From positions 1 to 28,048 of the forward strand of contig CAYMRS010000034.1 in assembly GCA_964392915.1 (NCBI GenBank): a stretch of DNA of 28,048 nucleotides. Direction: 5' to 3'. Position numbers and translations under genes: made by a program. The notes under the pieces are model-generated. The model was not told the origin of the DNA and did no database searches. It saw only the letters and a program-made list of their open reading frames with translations. Of the stretch, positions 7,810 to 17,010 are shown piece after piece (position 1 is the first letter of the stretch; each line of letters opens with the position of its first letter). The stretch comes from JAAYUK01 sp964392915 (lineage in GTDB: Bacteria; Nitrospirota; Thermodesulfovibrionia; Thermodesulfovibrionales; Dissulfurispiraceae).

Positions 7810-8221
7810 AGTTGCACCTTTTACGTTGCACGAGCAGCTCAAATCCGGCACCTATACAGTAACGCGGCTTGCGCTCTGCCGCGTGCTGCTGCTGAACGAC
7901 AGTTCCGTCCCGTGGCTCATTCTCGTGCCCGAGGTTCCCGGCATTTCAGAAATCCATGAACTCAGCATTCTCGACCGAACGGTGTTGATGGAAGAAATCA
8001 ACAGAGCGTCTCTCGCCCTGCAGGAACTGTATGCGCCGGACAAACTGAACATCGGAGCACTGGGCAACATCGTGCCGCAGCTGCATATCCACATCATAGG
8101 CCGCTACAAGTCAGATCACGCGTGGCCCGGACCCATCTGGGGCTCCGGCTCCGGAAAGCCGTATGATGTGAATGAGGTCGATGCGGTCTGCACGCGATTC
8201 AGGGAGCGCCTCAAGCCATAA
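7802..8221 (+). CDS. HIT-domain protein (nucleotide hydrolase/transferase superfamily)
   Basis: The 139-residue HIT protein has the histidine-triad region 'PQLHIHIIGRYKSD' (H95 and H97) followed by 'AWPGPIWG'. This marks the small HIT subgroup often annotated as diadenosine-tetraphosphate hydrolase-like. The third triad position is Ile rather than His, a known variation in this subgroup. The ATG at 7802 overlaps the preceding peptidase gene by 8 nt; a TTG two codons upstream is a less likely start. A nucleotide phosphoanhydride or phosphoramidate substrate is inferred from the family only. Confidence 0.85.
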   Translation: MSEVAPFTLHEQLKSGTYTVTRLALCRVLLLNDSSVPWLILVPEVPGISEIHELSILDRTVLMEEINRASLALQELYAPDKLNIGALGNIVPQLHIHIIGRYKSDHAWPGPIWGSGSGKPYDVNEVDAVCTRFRERLKP

Positions 8222-8269
8222 GTTAATGATCCCGGATTTGTGATTTGGAACACGCAAACGTTTGCAAAG

Positions 8270-8400
8270 TGAGGCAGGATATGTGGTGGAACGGTTTTAT
8301 TTGGCGAAGAGGCACGCACACGGACGTACGGACCAAACGAATACCTCGGAGGACTGCCGGATGCCGTCCGAGAATGAGTGGAACCACATGTCCTGCCTCA
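8270..8400. repeat. 131-bp element with 18-bp terminal inverted repeats (MITE-like)
   Basis: TGAGGCAGGATATGTGGT (8270-8287) is repeated inverted at 8383-8400 with one mismatch (a G-U pair in RNA). Inside, CTCGGA/TCCGAG (8345-8350 with 8367-8372) forms a second GC-rich hairpin. There is no believable ORF in it and no clear target duplication. It could be a miniature inverted-repeat element related to the adjacent IS fragment, or a structured RNA. No family was recognised. Confidence 0.45.
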
Positions 8401-8463
8401 TCTAATGCCAATTAATGACAATTTTCGGATGATTTCTTTCAACGGGATAATCAGCTTTCATTC

Positions 8464-8721
8464 TTACTTATAAGGAGAATCGAGAACTTCCCGAATGGTG
8501 CTGAGCAGCTGCCATGGGGAAACCGGTTTCGCCGTAAACTCTGTTCCATTATCCGAACGAATATGATCGGGAATCCCTCTCGTTATGAGCAGATTTGACA
8601 GTTCATCCAGAACATCTTCTGCCTTGATGCTTCTTTCAACGCGAAAACTCAAACACTCTCTGGCGTACTCGTCAATGATATTCAGCAGTCTGAGCTCCCG
8701 TCCATCAGCAGTGCAGTCTAC
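8464..8721 (-). pseudogene. IS3-family transposase (OrfB, rve integrase core) fragment
   Basis: The frame reads 'DCTADGRELRLLNIIDEYAREC' and then 'LITRGIPDHIRSDNGTEFTAK', the central DDE integrase core of IS3-type OrfB proteins. It includes the second catalytic Asp in 'SDNG' and the diagnostic 'GxExhxxR'-like neighbourhood. Only about 70 residues of homology remain. The N-terminal HTH/helix region, the first catalytic Asp and the final Glu region are missing. After 'TAK' the reading ends in unrelated sequence. The fragment starts immediately after the T-run of the terminator at 8723-8752, so the element appears to have landed or been trimmed right there. It is non-functional. Confidence 0.75.
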
Positions 8722-8722
8722 C

Positions 8723-8752
8723 AAAAAAAGAAGAACCCGTGCGGGCATCTTC
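8723..8752 (-). terminator. Intrinsic terminator of the gltX-Trm112 operon
   Basis: On the minus strand, GAAGA (8748-8752) pairs with TCTTC (8730-8734). CCC/GGG lies inside, across a GTGC loop with small bulges. Seven T residues follow (plus-strand A-run 8723-8729). It lies about 30 nt after the Trm112-family gene stop. Confidence 0.75.
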
Positions 8753-8781
8753 GCTGCCGGACCAGGCAAAAAAGTGAAGAG

Positions 8782-8955
8782 CTACGGGTTCAACTGCTGT
8801 GCCTTATCAATCGACATTACCGGGATGCCGTCGCGGATCGCATACAGCAACGAGCATGTATCACAGACAAGGCCGTCTTCCTTTTCGGTCAGGCGGATTT
8901 CACCCCTGCATTTCGGACAGGCGAGAATCGCGAGCAGTTCTCTCTTGAATGCCAT
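8782..8955 (-). CDS. Trm112/YcaR-family small zinc-ribbon protein
   Basis: The 57-residue protein has 'LACPKCRGEI' (CxxC) and 'LVCDTCSLLYAIRDGIPVM' (CxxC), a four-cysteine zinc ribbon with the C-terminal pattern of the Trm112p/UPF0434 family. Eukaryotic and archaeal Trm112 proteins activate methyltransferases; the bacterial role is less certain. The ATG directly abuts the gltX stop codon (TAAATG), and its ribosome-binding site GGGAGG lies inside the end of gltX, so the two genes are translationally coupled. An intrinsic terminator follows it. Confidence 0.88.
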   Translation of the reverse strand: MAFKRELLAILACPKCRGEIRLTEKEDGLVCDTCSLLYAIRDGIPVMSIDKAQQLNP

Positions 8956-10353
8956 TTATCCTCCCATTGCCTTTGCAAGGCGCTTCATGACAAGATGTCG
9001 GCCCATGATCTCGATGACCTCGAAAATGCCGGGGCTTGCGGTGCCGCCGGTCAGCGCCACGCGGAGCGGCTGCGCGAGCGCGCCCAGTTTTATCCCCTTC
9101 GCGGTGACCAGTTCATTCACGAGCGGTTCGATCGCCGCGGCTGAAAAGTCCGGCGCGTGTTCAAGCACGGTACGCACCTCTGCCAGTATCTCCAAGCTCT
9201 CAGGCTTCAGATGCTTTTCCCGGGCTTTCATATCAATCGCAATCTCATCGGCAATATAGTATTTCATCTGGAATGCCATCTCGATCAATGTCCGGCTGCG
9301 CTCGCGGAGCGAGAAGGCTGCCTTTCCGAGCCATGCCATATCAACCGGCGCATTTTCGTCCAGGAGGGCGTCCAGCCTCAGAAATGGCAGAACCGCCTCT
9401 GCAAGCGATTCCGGCGAACTACTCATGATATACTGGCTGTTCAGCCAGAGCAGTTTTTCCGGATTGAATACCGCCGCCGATTCGCCAATGCTGTCGAGCG
9501 AGAAGTGCTGAATCAGCTCCTCACGGGTAAAAATTTCCTGATCTCCATACGACCAGCCGAGCCGGACCAGATAGTTCACCAGCGCGTCGGGCAGATATCC
9601 CATATCATGGTACGCCGTTACGGAGGTCGCTCCATGGCGCTTGCTCAGCCGGGTCTTGTCCGAACCGAGAATCATCGGCAGATGCGCAAAATGCGGGACA
9701 CCCCATCCAAACGCTTCATAAATATGAATCTGCTTGGGGGTGTTGTTGACATGGTCGTCGCCGCGAATAACATGCGTAATCTTCATTTCGATATCGTCAA
9801 CCACGACAACAAAATTGTAGGTCGGCGTGCCGTCCGAGCGAAGAATGACCATATCATCCAGAACACTGTTGTCAAAGCTGATAGTTCCTTTAATCATGTC
9901 CCGCACGAGGGTCTGGCCGTCGCGCGGCATTCTGAATCGAACCACGGCGGGTTCTGAGGGCTTCAGCAGAAGCTTGTGGCAGCGGCCGTCGTACATCGGC
10001 GATTTCCCTTCGGCAAGCGCGCGCTGCCGGCGTTCCTCGAGTGCTTCAGGCAGACAGGTACAGTAATATGCCTTGCCCTCCTGAATCAAACGCTCGGCAT
10101 AGCTGCGATATACATCAAAACGATCGGTCTGACGGTATGGACCTTCCTCCCAGTCCAACTTCAGCCAGGTCATTCCATCCATGATAGCCTGAATGTATTC
10201 GTCGGTGGAGCGGGAGCGGTCGGTATCCTCAATGCGGAGGATAAAAACCCCGTTATTCCGGCGCGCAAAGAGCCAGTTGAACAGTGCGGTCCGCGCTCCG
10301 CCGATATGCAGATATCCGGTCGGGCTCGGCGCAAAACGGACGCGAACAGGCAT
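8956..10353 (-). CDS. gltX: Glutamyl-tRNA synthetase
   Basis: GltX charges tRNA-Glu. The class I signature 'PSPTGYLHIGGA' (HIGH-type motif 16-19) and the KMSKS-type 'RLSKRHGATS' (about 236-244) are present. The zinc ligands of E. coli-type GluRS are in place (C98, C100, Y121, C125). The length of 465 residues is normal. The ATG at 10353 gives the family-typical N-terminus 'MPVRVRFAPSPTG'. A GTG two codons earlier (10359) sits 7 nt after GGAGG and may be the actual initiator, since the ATG is 13 nt from it. The frame stays open further upstream without homology. glnS elsewhere in this window suggests GluRS need only charge tRNA-Glu. Confidence 0.95.
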   Translation of the reverse strand: MPVRVRFAPSPTGYLHIGGARTALFNWLFARRNNGVFILRIEDTDRSRSTDEYIQAIMDGMTWLKLDWEEGPYRQTDRFDVYRSYAERLIQEGKAYYCTCLPEALEERRQRALAEGKSPMYDGRCHKLLLKPSEPAVVRFRMPRDGQTLVRDMIKGTISFDNSVLDDMVILRSDGTPTYNFVVVVDDIEMKITHVIRGDDHVNNTPKQIHIYEAFGWGVPHFAHLPMILGSDKTRLSKRHGATSVTAYHDMGYLPDALVNYLVRLGWSYGDQEIFTREELIQHFSLDSIGESAAVFNPEKLLWLNSQYIMSSSPESLAEAVLPFLRLDALLDENAPVDMAWLGKAAFSLRERSRTLIEMAFQMKYYIADEIAIDMKAREKHLKPESLEILAEVRTVLEHAPDFSAAAIEPLVNELVTAKGIKLGALAQPLRVALTGGTASPGIFEVIEIMGRHLVMKRLAKAMGG

Positions 10354-10486
10354 GGTCACAACAAAACCTCCTGAAAAACATAAGGATTGACTGAGTTTTG
10401 ATGATACCGCATGGCGGAACGTTCCTTCAACTTGACGATCGGCAGCCGCACTGACGACCATATCTTTGGCTCTGGTGGTTGCCTTT

Positions 10487-10516
10487 TTGACCTGCTGAAT
10501 GCTAGCGTTTTATTTA
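10487..10516 (+). promoter_or_regulatory. Candidate promoter for the acyl-CoA synthetase gene
   Basis: TTGACC (10487-10492) and TTATTT/TATTTA (10510-10516) are separated by 17-18 bp, about 80 nt upstream of the gene. The -35 is good and the -10 moderate. Confidence 0.4.
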
Positions 10517-10595
10517 TCGATGACATCCGCCGTTCGGCATGCCGGAATTTGGGCGGCATGCGATGATGTGAATGCCGCTACAGCGAGGAGTGCAA

Positions 10596-12251
10596 GTGCT
10601 TGAGCAGTTTCTTGAGAAAACAGAGTTCGGCTCCTATGAGGATTTTCTTGAAGGTTTCGCCATCCGTGTCCCTGAGCAGTTCAATTTCGCATACGATGTA
10701 GTCGATTCCATTGCTGCGCGGGAACCTGATCGGGTCGCTCTCGTCTGGTGCAACGACGCGGGGGCGGACGCAACATTCACCTTCGGGCAGCTCAGGGATT
10801 ACAGCAACAGGGCTGCCAATGTGCTTTTTGCGTTTGGTATCCGCAAAGGCGATCCGGTCATGCTGATTCTCAAAAGGCGCTATGAGTTCTGGTTTATCCT
10901 GCTTGCTTTGCACCGGATTGGCGCGATCGCCATCCCGGCAACGCATCTGCTGAGCGCGCACGATATTATTTACCGCAATAATGCGGCGGACATAAAAATG
11001 ATTATTTCGATTGCGGATGACGCCATTGCGGGGCAGATTGACGCTGCGCATTCCGCCTCCCCCTCGCTCTCGCTGAAGGCGCTCGTTGGCGGGAATCGCG
11101 ATGGATGGATCGACTTCAATGCCGAAGCAGCGGGCGCCTCCGGCTGGTTTGAGCGCCCCGCCGGTGATGCGGCGTCGCGGAACAGCGATCCCATGCTCCT
11201 CTATTTTACGTCCGGCACAACCGGGATGCCAAAAATGGTCCTGCACAATTTCAGCTATCCCCTCGGGCATATTCTCACCGCAAAGTACTGGCAGAATGTG
11301 CAGGACGGCGGGCTGCATTTCACGGTGGCGGACACCGGCTGGGCAAAAGCCATGTGGGGGAAAATCTATGGCCAGTGGATTGCCGGCACTGCCGTGTTTG
11401 TGTATGACTATGACAAGTTCAATCCGGGGAAACTGCTCGGCGTGATCGAACAATATGGAATCACGTCATTCTGTGCTCCCCCGACGATTTACCGGGTTCT
11501 TGTGAAGGAAAACATGTCACACTGCCGGTTTGACCGTCTGCATCATTGTGTGGTCGCTGGAGAGCCGCTGAGTCCTGAGGTGTATACCCGCTTTCTGCAA
11601 CAGACCGGCATCAGTCTGATGGAAGGCTACGGGCAGACTGAGCTGACGGTCACTATCGCAACGTGGCCATGGATCGAACCAAAGCCGGGTTCTATGGGCA
11701 AGCCTTCCCCGTGGTATGATGTGGACCTTCTCGACGACGAGGGAAATTCATGCGAGACAGGCAGGGAAGGACAGATCGTCATCCGGACCGCCAGACGGAA
11801 GCCGGTCGGCATGTTCGTCGGCTACTACCGTGAGCCCGAGCGGACTGAACAGGTCTGGCACGATGGCATCTACTATACCGGCGATATGGCGTGGCGGGAC
11901 AGGGACGGGTACTACTGGTTTGTGGGTCGCACGGATGATCTCATAAAGAGCGCCGGCTACCGCATCGGTCCGTTTGAGGTAGAAAGCGCGCTGCTGGAGC
12001 ATCCGGCGGTTCTGGAGTGCGCGGTCACCGGAGTTCCCGATGCTGCGCGAGGCCAGGCCGTGAAGGCGAGTGTTGTTCTGACCGATCGGTATACTGCCAG
12101 CAATTCACTGGCCAAGGAACTTCAGGACCACGTCAAAAAGGTTACAGCTCCCTATAAATATCCGCGCTTTGTCGAATTCGTCGGGGAACTCCCCAAGACG
12201 AGCAGCGGAAAGATACGGCGTGTCGAAATCAGGGAGCAGGATAGCCGGTAG
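10596..12251 (+). CDS. AMP-forming acyl-CoA synthetase (acetyl/medium-chain type)
   Basis: This ANL-superfamily ligase activates a carboxylic acid to acyl-AMP and then acyl-CoA. Motifs in the 551-residue product are the P-loop 'TSGTTGMPK' (about 205-213), 'GYGQTE' (about 347), 'YTGD' and 'GRTDDLIKSAGYRIGPFEVE' (hinge and A8), and the C-terminal 'KTSSGKIRR' with the adenylation lysine. The overall pattern resembles acetyl-CoA synthetase-like and medium-chain (ACSM/benzoate-type) ligases. The exact acid is unknown. GTG at 10596 was chosen because GCGAGGAG precedes it by 5 nt; the ATG at 10572 lacks a ribosome-binding site. It is a single gene, with a terminator-like hairpin about 70 nt after its stop. 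Confidence 0.88.
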   Translation: MLEQFLEKTEFGSYEDFLEGFAIRVPEQFNFAYDVVDSIAAREPDRVALVWCNDAGADATFTFGQLRDYSNRAANVLFAFGIRKGDPVMLILKRRYEFWFILLALHRIGAIAIPATHLLSAHDIIYRNNAADIKMIISIADDAIAGQIDAAHSASPSLSLKALVGGNRDGWIDFNAEAAGASGWFERPAGDAASRNSDPMLLYFTSGTTGMPKMVLHNFSYPLGHILTAKYWQNVQDGGLHFTVADTGWAKAMWGKIYGQWIAGTAVFVYDYDKFNPGKLLGVIEQYGITSFCAPPTIYRVLVKENMSHCRFDRLHHCVVAGEPLSPEVYTRFLQQTGISLMEGYGQTELTVTIATWPWIEPKPGSMGKPSPWYDVDLLDDEGNSCETGREGQIVIRTARRKPVGMFVGYYREPERTEQVWHDGIYYTGDMAWRDRDGYYWFVGRTDDLIKSAGYRIGPFEVESALLEHPAVLECAVTGVPDAARGQAVKASVVLTDRYTASNSLAKELQDHVKKVTAPYKYPRFVEFVGELPKTSSGKIRRVEIREQDSR

Positions 12252-12261
12252 TTTTTTGTGT

Positions 12262-12290
12262 TTGCTTATTTGGTTTGACTGTGGTAATGT
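12262..12290 (+). promoter_or_regulatory. Weak candidate promoter for the cold-shock gene
   Basis: TTGCTT (12262-12267) is 17 bp from TAATGT (12285-12290), followed by an A-rich stretch. If used, the mRNA would have a leader of about 100 nt containing the hairpin at 12322-12356. The match is weak. Confidence 0.3.
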
Positions 12291-12321
12291 ATAAAAAGAG
12301 TTGCAGAAGTGTTTGTTCGCG

Positions 12322-12362
12322 AAACGCCACAAAGACTTTTTAGCTTGGTGGCGTTTTTTATT
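12322..12362 (+). terminator. Intrinsic terminator upstream of, and possibly in the leader of, the cold-shock gene
   Basis: A perfect 9-bp stem (12322-12330 with 12348-12356) has an AAG/CTT inner pairing in the loop and is followed by six T, A, then TTT. It lies 71 nt after the acyl-CoA synthetase stop and about 35 nt before the cold-shock ATG. It may simply end the upstream transcript. No promoter fits in the short gap after it, so cold-shock transcripts probably have to read through it. Confidence 0.75.
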
Positions 12363-12396
12363 TCTGACGACTTATTTTGTAGCAGGAGGCAGTACA

Positions 12397-12597
12397 ATGG
12401 CTTTAGGAAAAGTGAAGTGGTTCAATGAGTCGAAAGGGTTCGGTTTTATCACCGGGGAGAACGGTGATGATCTTTTCGTTCATTACTCGTCAATTCAGGG
12501 CAGTGGCTTCAAGTCCCTCGTAGAGGGCGACAGCGTGAGCTATGATGTTGAGAAGGGCCCGAAGGGCGCAAAGGCAATCAACGTAATGAAGCAGTAA
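12397..12597 (+). CDS. Cold-shock domain protein (CspA family)
   Basis: This 66-residue single-stranded nucleic-acid chaperone contains RNP1 'KGFGFIT' and RNP2 'DLFVHYSSI', starts 'MALGKVKWFNESKG' and has the five-strand OB-fold length. An AGCAGGAGG ribosome-binding site lies 7 nt before the ATG at 12397. The gene is single and is followed by a strong intrinsic terminator. Family members bind RNA and melt secondary structure. The A/T-rich leader with a terminator-like hairpin would suit autoregulation by the protein or by temperature, but that is inference. Confidence 0.95.
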   Translation: MALGKVKWFNESKGFGFITGENGDDLFVHYSSIQGSGFKSLVEGDSVSYDVEKGPKGAKAINVMKQ

Positions 12598-12617
12598 CAC
12601 CGCTGAAGTAAAAACTC

Positions 12618-12650
12618 AAAGGCCTCCCGCTTTCGCGGGAGGCCTTTTTT
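12618..12650. terminator. Strong, probably bidirectional intrinsic terminator
   Basis: A perfect 13-bp stem (12618-12630 with 12635-12647, TTTC loop) runs into six T residues on the plus strand, ending the cold-shock transcript. On the minus strand it is followed by TTTGAGTTTTT, so it can also stop fdhD transcription from the other side. Confidence 0.9.
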
Positions 12651-12750
12651 ATTGCATCCGAAATTGTCAAGAGTAAGAAATGAACGAAAATCAGCAAAGG
12701 CAGAGACTGCGCGGGTCAGACCGAACACACCGCGTATCGGGCTTCACATA

Positions 12751-13512
12751 TTACGGCTTTATCCTCTGCGCGTTGGTGTAAATGTTCATACGGTCCGCCC
12801 GGATAAATCCGACGACCGTTACCCCGCCTCTTTCCGCAATATCGAGCGCCAGACTGGTTGGCGATGTTCTGCTCGCAACAATCGGTATTTGCCATTTCGC
12901 GCACTTCGCGACGATTTCTGACGAGAGGCGCCCGCTTGCAAGCATAATCTTGCCCGAAAACGGAATCTGCTCAAGAATGCCGAAGCCGATAACCTTGTCC
13001 ACCGCGTTATGCCGCCCGATGTCTTCCGCAAGGCAAAGGATATCCTCACCATCACTCAGCGCGGCGCTGTGAACACAGCCCGTAGCCTGATAGAGTGCCG
13101 ACGCCTTCTGAAAACGATGGAAGAGGGATTTCAGTTTTGCGGGGGATATGGAAAAGGGGTCGTTCGTCGGAGTGATGCTCATGCGCTTCGGGAAAGTGAC
13201 GCCGCCGATGCAGCCGGACGTGATGACAGCGCCTTCCATGGAAACCTCGCCTTCAGCCGGAACATCGACCATGACATCATCACCGTATTCGATGCTCATG
13301 CGGTCGATACACCAGCCGCCCCGGATGATCGGCTCTGTTGCCAGAATGCCGGCGACAAGCTCCCGAACCATCATCGGCGTGGCAAACATGCTGAGCACTT
13401 CCCTGCCGTTGATGCAGATGACAATGCGCTTTTCGACCGCAATGCGGTCGGCTGTCTCTACCATGGTACTGCCGGAGTTCTTGATGATGTTTTTCTCGAT
13501 TGATTCTATCAT
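12751..13512 (-). CDS. fdhD: FdhD, formate dehydrogenase sulfurtransferase accessory protein
   Basis: FdhD passes sulfur from a cysteine desulfurase to the molybdenum/tungsten cofactor of formate dehydrogenases. The 253 residues contain the family motifs 'ITSGCIGG' (C101, the sulfur-carrying region), 'TGCVHSAAL' and 'EDIGRHNAVDKVIG'. The enterobacterial CxxC is represented here by a single Cys (C-I-G-G), as in many anaerobes. The C-terminal 'SGRLSSEIVAKCA' and 'SRTSPTSLALDIAE' are conserved. No formate dehydrogenase gene is in the window, but FdhD implies one in the genome. The ATG at 13512 has only a weak GGAA upstream. Confidence 0.93.
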   Translation of the reverse strand: MIESIEKNIIKNSGSTMVETADRIAVEKRIVICINGREVLSMFATPMMVRELVAGILATEPIIRGGWCIDRMSIEYGDDVMVDVPAEGEVSMEGAVITSGCIGGVTFPKRMSITPTNDPFSISPAKLKSLFHRFQKASALYQATGCVHSAALSDGEDILCLAEDIGRHNAVDKVIGFGILEQIPFSGKIMLASGRLSSEIVAKCAKWQIPIVASRTSPTSLALDIAERGGVTVVGFIRADRMNIYTNAQRIKP

Positions 13513-13567
13513 GAGGGTTCCGTTATGCGAGCTATAGTGCGGGATTCACTCCCTGAGAGAGAAGGGA

Positions 13568-13654
13568 TGGTGCCGAAGGCGGGATTCGAACCCGCACAGC
13601 CTTGCGACCACTAGACCCTGAACCTAGCGTGTCTGCCAGTTCCACCACTTCGGC
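13568..13654 (-). tRNA. tRNA-Leu (anticodon CAG)
   Basis: This is an 87-nt cloverleaf with acceptor GCCGAAG/CTTCGGC and encoded CCA. The anticodon loop TTCAGGG gives CAG, a long variable arm marks a class II tRNA, and the T-arm is GCGGGTTCGAATCCCGC. The acceptor arms pair perfectly. It reads CUG codons. Two small hairpins lie in the roughly 60 bp upstream (on the minus strand) without a recognisable function. Confidence 0.95.
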
Positions 13655-13848
13655 GATCCTTTAAGCCCTCCCTGTTGCGGGCTTTCCCCGGTGGTGTCCG
13701 GGAGAGAATATATTACCATAAATCCAGCGTGTCGTGCCAAGCCTCTCTACGGAGCACAGAGAGAACGCAATCGAAGACAGAAGGCAAGAAGTCACAGCCT
13801 GGCAGCACTGCCTTTCCTGTCTTCCCGCCCGGTCTTCTGCCGCCTCTG

Positions 13849-13857
13849 TGGTAAAAT
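13849..13857 (+). promoter_or_regulatory. Extended -10 promoter candidate for glnS
   Basis: TGGTAAAAT matches an extended -10 (TG-n-TAnAAT) 30 nt upstream of the glnS ATG. No recognisable -35 lies at the right distance. Confidence 0.4.
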
Positions 13858-13887
13858 AGCGAAGACTATCAGGGAGTGAGGAGCTGT

Positions 13888-15591
<1,704 letters not shown>

Positions 15592-15625
15592 AAAATAAGG
15601 AAGCGGGAAACATGAAGTGAAAGCA

Positions 15626-15654
15626 AAGGCCGCCGGGTTCATCCCGGCGGCCTT
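15626..15654. terminator. Convergent terminator between glnS and icd
   Basis: A perfect 12-bp GC-rich stem (15626-15637 with 15643-15654, TTCAT loop) lies between the two converging genes. It is followed by a moderately T-rich stretch on either strand (CTCATT on plus, GCTTTCACTTC on minus), so it probably serves both. Confidence 0.8.
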
Positions 15655-15677
15655 CTCATTGCGGCAAAAAGCAGATG

Positions 15678-16889
15678 CTAGTTCATTGCTGTTTTCAGGC
15701 GGGCCGCGACAGCATCGATAAACTCTTCCGTCAAGACATATGTGCTCGCGGCAGGCTCGGCAATCAGCATCAAATCCTTCGTCATAACGCCGCCCTCGAC
15801 TGCTGCGACAACAATGCCTTCAAGCTTCCGTGCAAAGGCAATCACGTCCGGCGTGGCGTCCAGTTCGCCGCGTTTGGCGAGGGCGCCGGTCCATGCAAAA
15901 ATTGAAGCGATTGAGTTGGTAGAGGTCGGATTTCCCTTCAGGTGCTCATAGTAGTGGCGCATGACTGTGCCATGTGCTGCCTCAAACTCATATTTGCCGT
16001 CCGGAGAAACGAGAACCGAGGTCATAAGGCCGAGGCTGCCGAAGCCGGTAGCAACCATGTCAGACATAACATCGCCATCATAATTCATGCAGGCCCAGAG
16101 CATGCCGCCAGGCGATTTGATGACCTGGGCAACCGCGTCGTCGATCAGCATATAGCGATAGCTGACGCCCGACGATGCAATACGATCCTTCGCCTGCTCG
16201 ATCTCCTCGGCGAAGATATCACGGAAAAAACCGTGGTACTGTTTTGAAATGGTATCTTTTGCGCCGAACCAGAGGTCGACCTTTTCGCTCACTGCATAGT
16301 TGATGCAGGCCTTCGCAAAGCTCCGGATTGATTTTTCAGTATTATGCATGCCCATGACCACTCCGGGGGCTGTGAAGTCATGAATGCTGACCACTGTTTT
16401 CCCGCCGCCGTCTGCCGGGGTAAAGACGATTTCAGCTCTGCCGGGCCGGTCAACAACGAGTTCCGCATTCTTGTAAATGTCGCCGTAGGCATGCCGTCCG
16501 ATGATGATCGGTTTCCGCCAGGGTTTCACTGCCGGCGGAATGTTGTTCATGATAATGGGCTTGCGGAAGACCGTGCCGTCAAGGATTGATCGGATAGTGG
16601 CGTTCGGACTTTTCCACTGCTGTTTGAGGCCGTATTCCCTGACGCGTGCCGTATTCGGGGTGATCGTGGCGCATTTGACGCCGACGCCAAACTCCCTGAT
16701 CGCATTGCCCGCGTCCACGGTCACCCTGTCGCCGGTATCATCACGGTGTTTTATGCCGAGGTCATAATATTTCAGGTCGATATCGAGAAACGGCAGAATC
16801 AGTTTGTCCTTGATCATCTTCCAGATGATGCGGGTCATCTCATCGCCGTCTATCTCAACGATGGGGTTCAGTACCTTTATCTTCGCCAT
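15678..16889 (-). CDS. icd: NADP-dependent isocitrate dehydrogenase (eukaryotic-type, subfamily II)
   Basis: This TCA-cycle enzyme oxidatively decarboxylates isocitrate to 2-oxoglutarate. The 403-residue product starts 'KIKVLNPIVEIDGDEMTRIIW', as in mitochondrial/cytosolic-type homodimeric IDH, not the E. coli type. The substrate loop 'KSPNATIRSILDGTVFRKPI' is present, as are the metal-binding 'DDAVAQ' and 'NYDGDVMSD' (Asp ligands). The NADP-specific signature is 'HGTVMRHYYEH', where Arg-His contacts the 2'-phosphate. The start ATG has GGAGGAAG 7 nt upstream. A good promoter is at 16923-16952. It feeds 2-oxoglutarate and NADPH to biosynthesis. Confidence 0.96.
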   Translation of the reverse strand: MAKIKVLNPIVEIDGDEMTRIIWKMIKDKLILPFLDIDLKYYDLGIKHRDDTGDRVTVDAGNAIREFGVGVKCATITPNTARVREYGLKQQWKSPNATIRSILDGTVFRKPIIMNNIPPAVKPWRKPIIIGRHAYGDIYKNAELVVDRPGRAEIVFTPADGGGKTVVSIHDFTAPGVVMGMHNTEKSIRSFAKACINYAVSEKVDLWFGAKDTISKQYHGFFRDIFAEEIEQAKDRIASSGVSYRYMLIDDAVAQVIKSPGGMLWACMNYDGDVMSDMVATGFGSLGLMTSVLVSPDGKYEFEAAHGTVMRHYYEHLKGNPTSTNSIASIFAWTGALAKRGELDATPDVIAFARKLEGIVVAAVEGGVMTKDLMLIAEPAASTYVLTEEFIDAVAARLKTAMN

Positions 16890-16922
16890 AGTGCTTCCTC
16901 CATACGCTTAAGGGTAAATGCT

Positions 16923-16952
16923 AATTTACTGATTCTTCAGCAGTGTTGTCAA
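16923..16952 (-). promoter_or_regulatory. Sigma70-type promoter for icd
   Basis: A perfect TTGACA (16947-16952) and TAAATT (16923-16928) lie on the minus strand with an 18-bp spacer, about 33 nt upstream of the icd start. Two copies of TTCAGCAG (plus strand 16936-16943 and 16967-16974), 31 bp apart, flank the -35 box. Confidence 0.65.
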
Positions 16953-17010
16953 AAGAACGCTCTGCTTTCAGCAGATTTCGTGACTATGCGATACAATCAA
17001 AAGAACAAGT

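Noticed and set aside
9157..9957. 266-codon plus-strand open frame
   Set aside because: Antisense shadow of gltX with no family signature.
10578..11453. 291-codon minus-strand open frame
   Set aside because: Antisense to the acyl-CoA synthetase, whose motifs are intact.
13655..13705. Terminators on the plus strand upstream of glnS
   Set aside because: Two short hairpins are visible, but no plus-strand gene precedes them and no T-run follows.
13725..13745. Sigma54 promoter (TGGCACG) upstream of tRNA-Leu
   Set aside because: The -12 element does not match TTGC at the required spacing.
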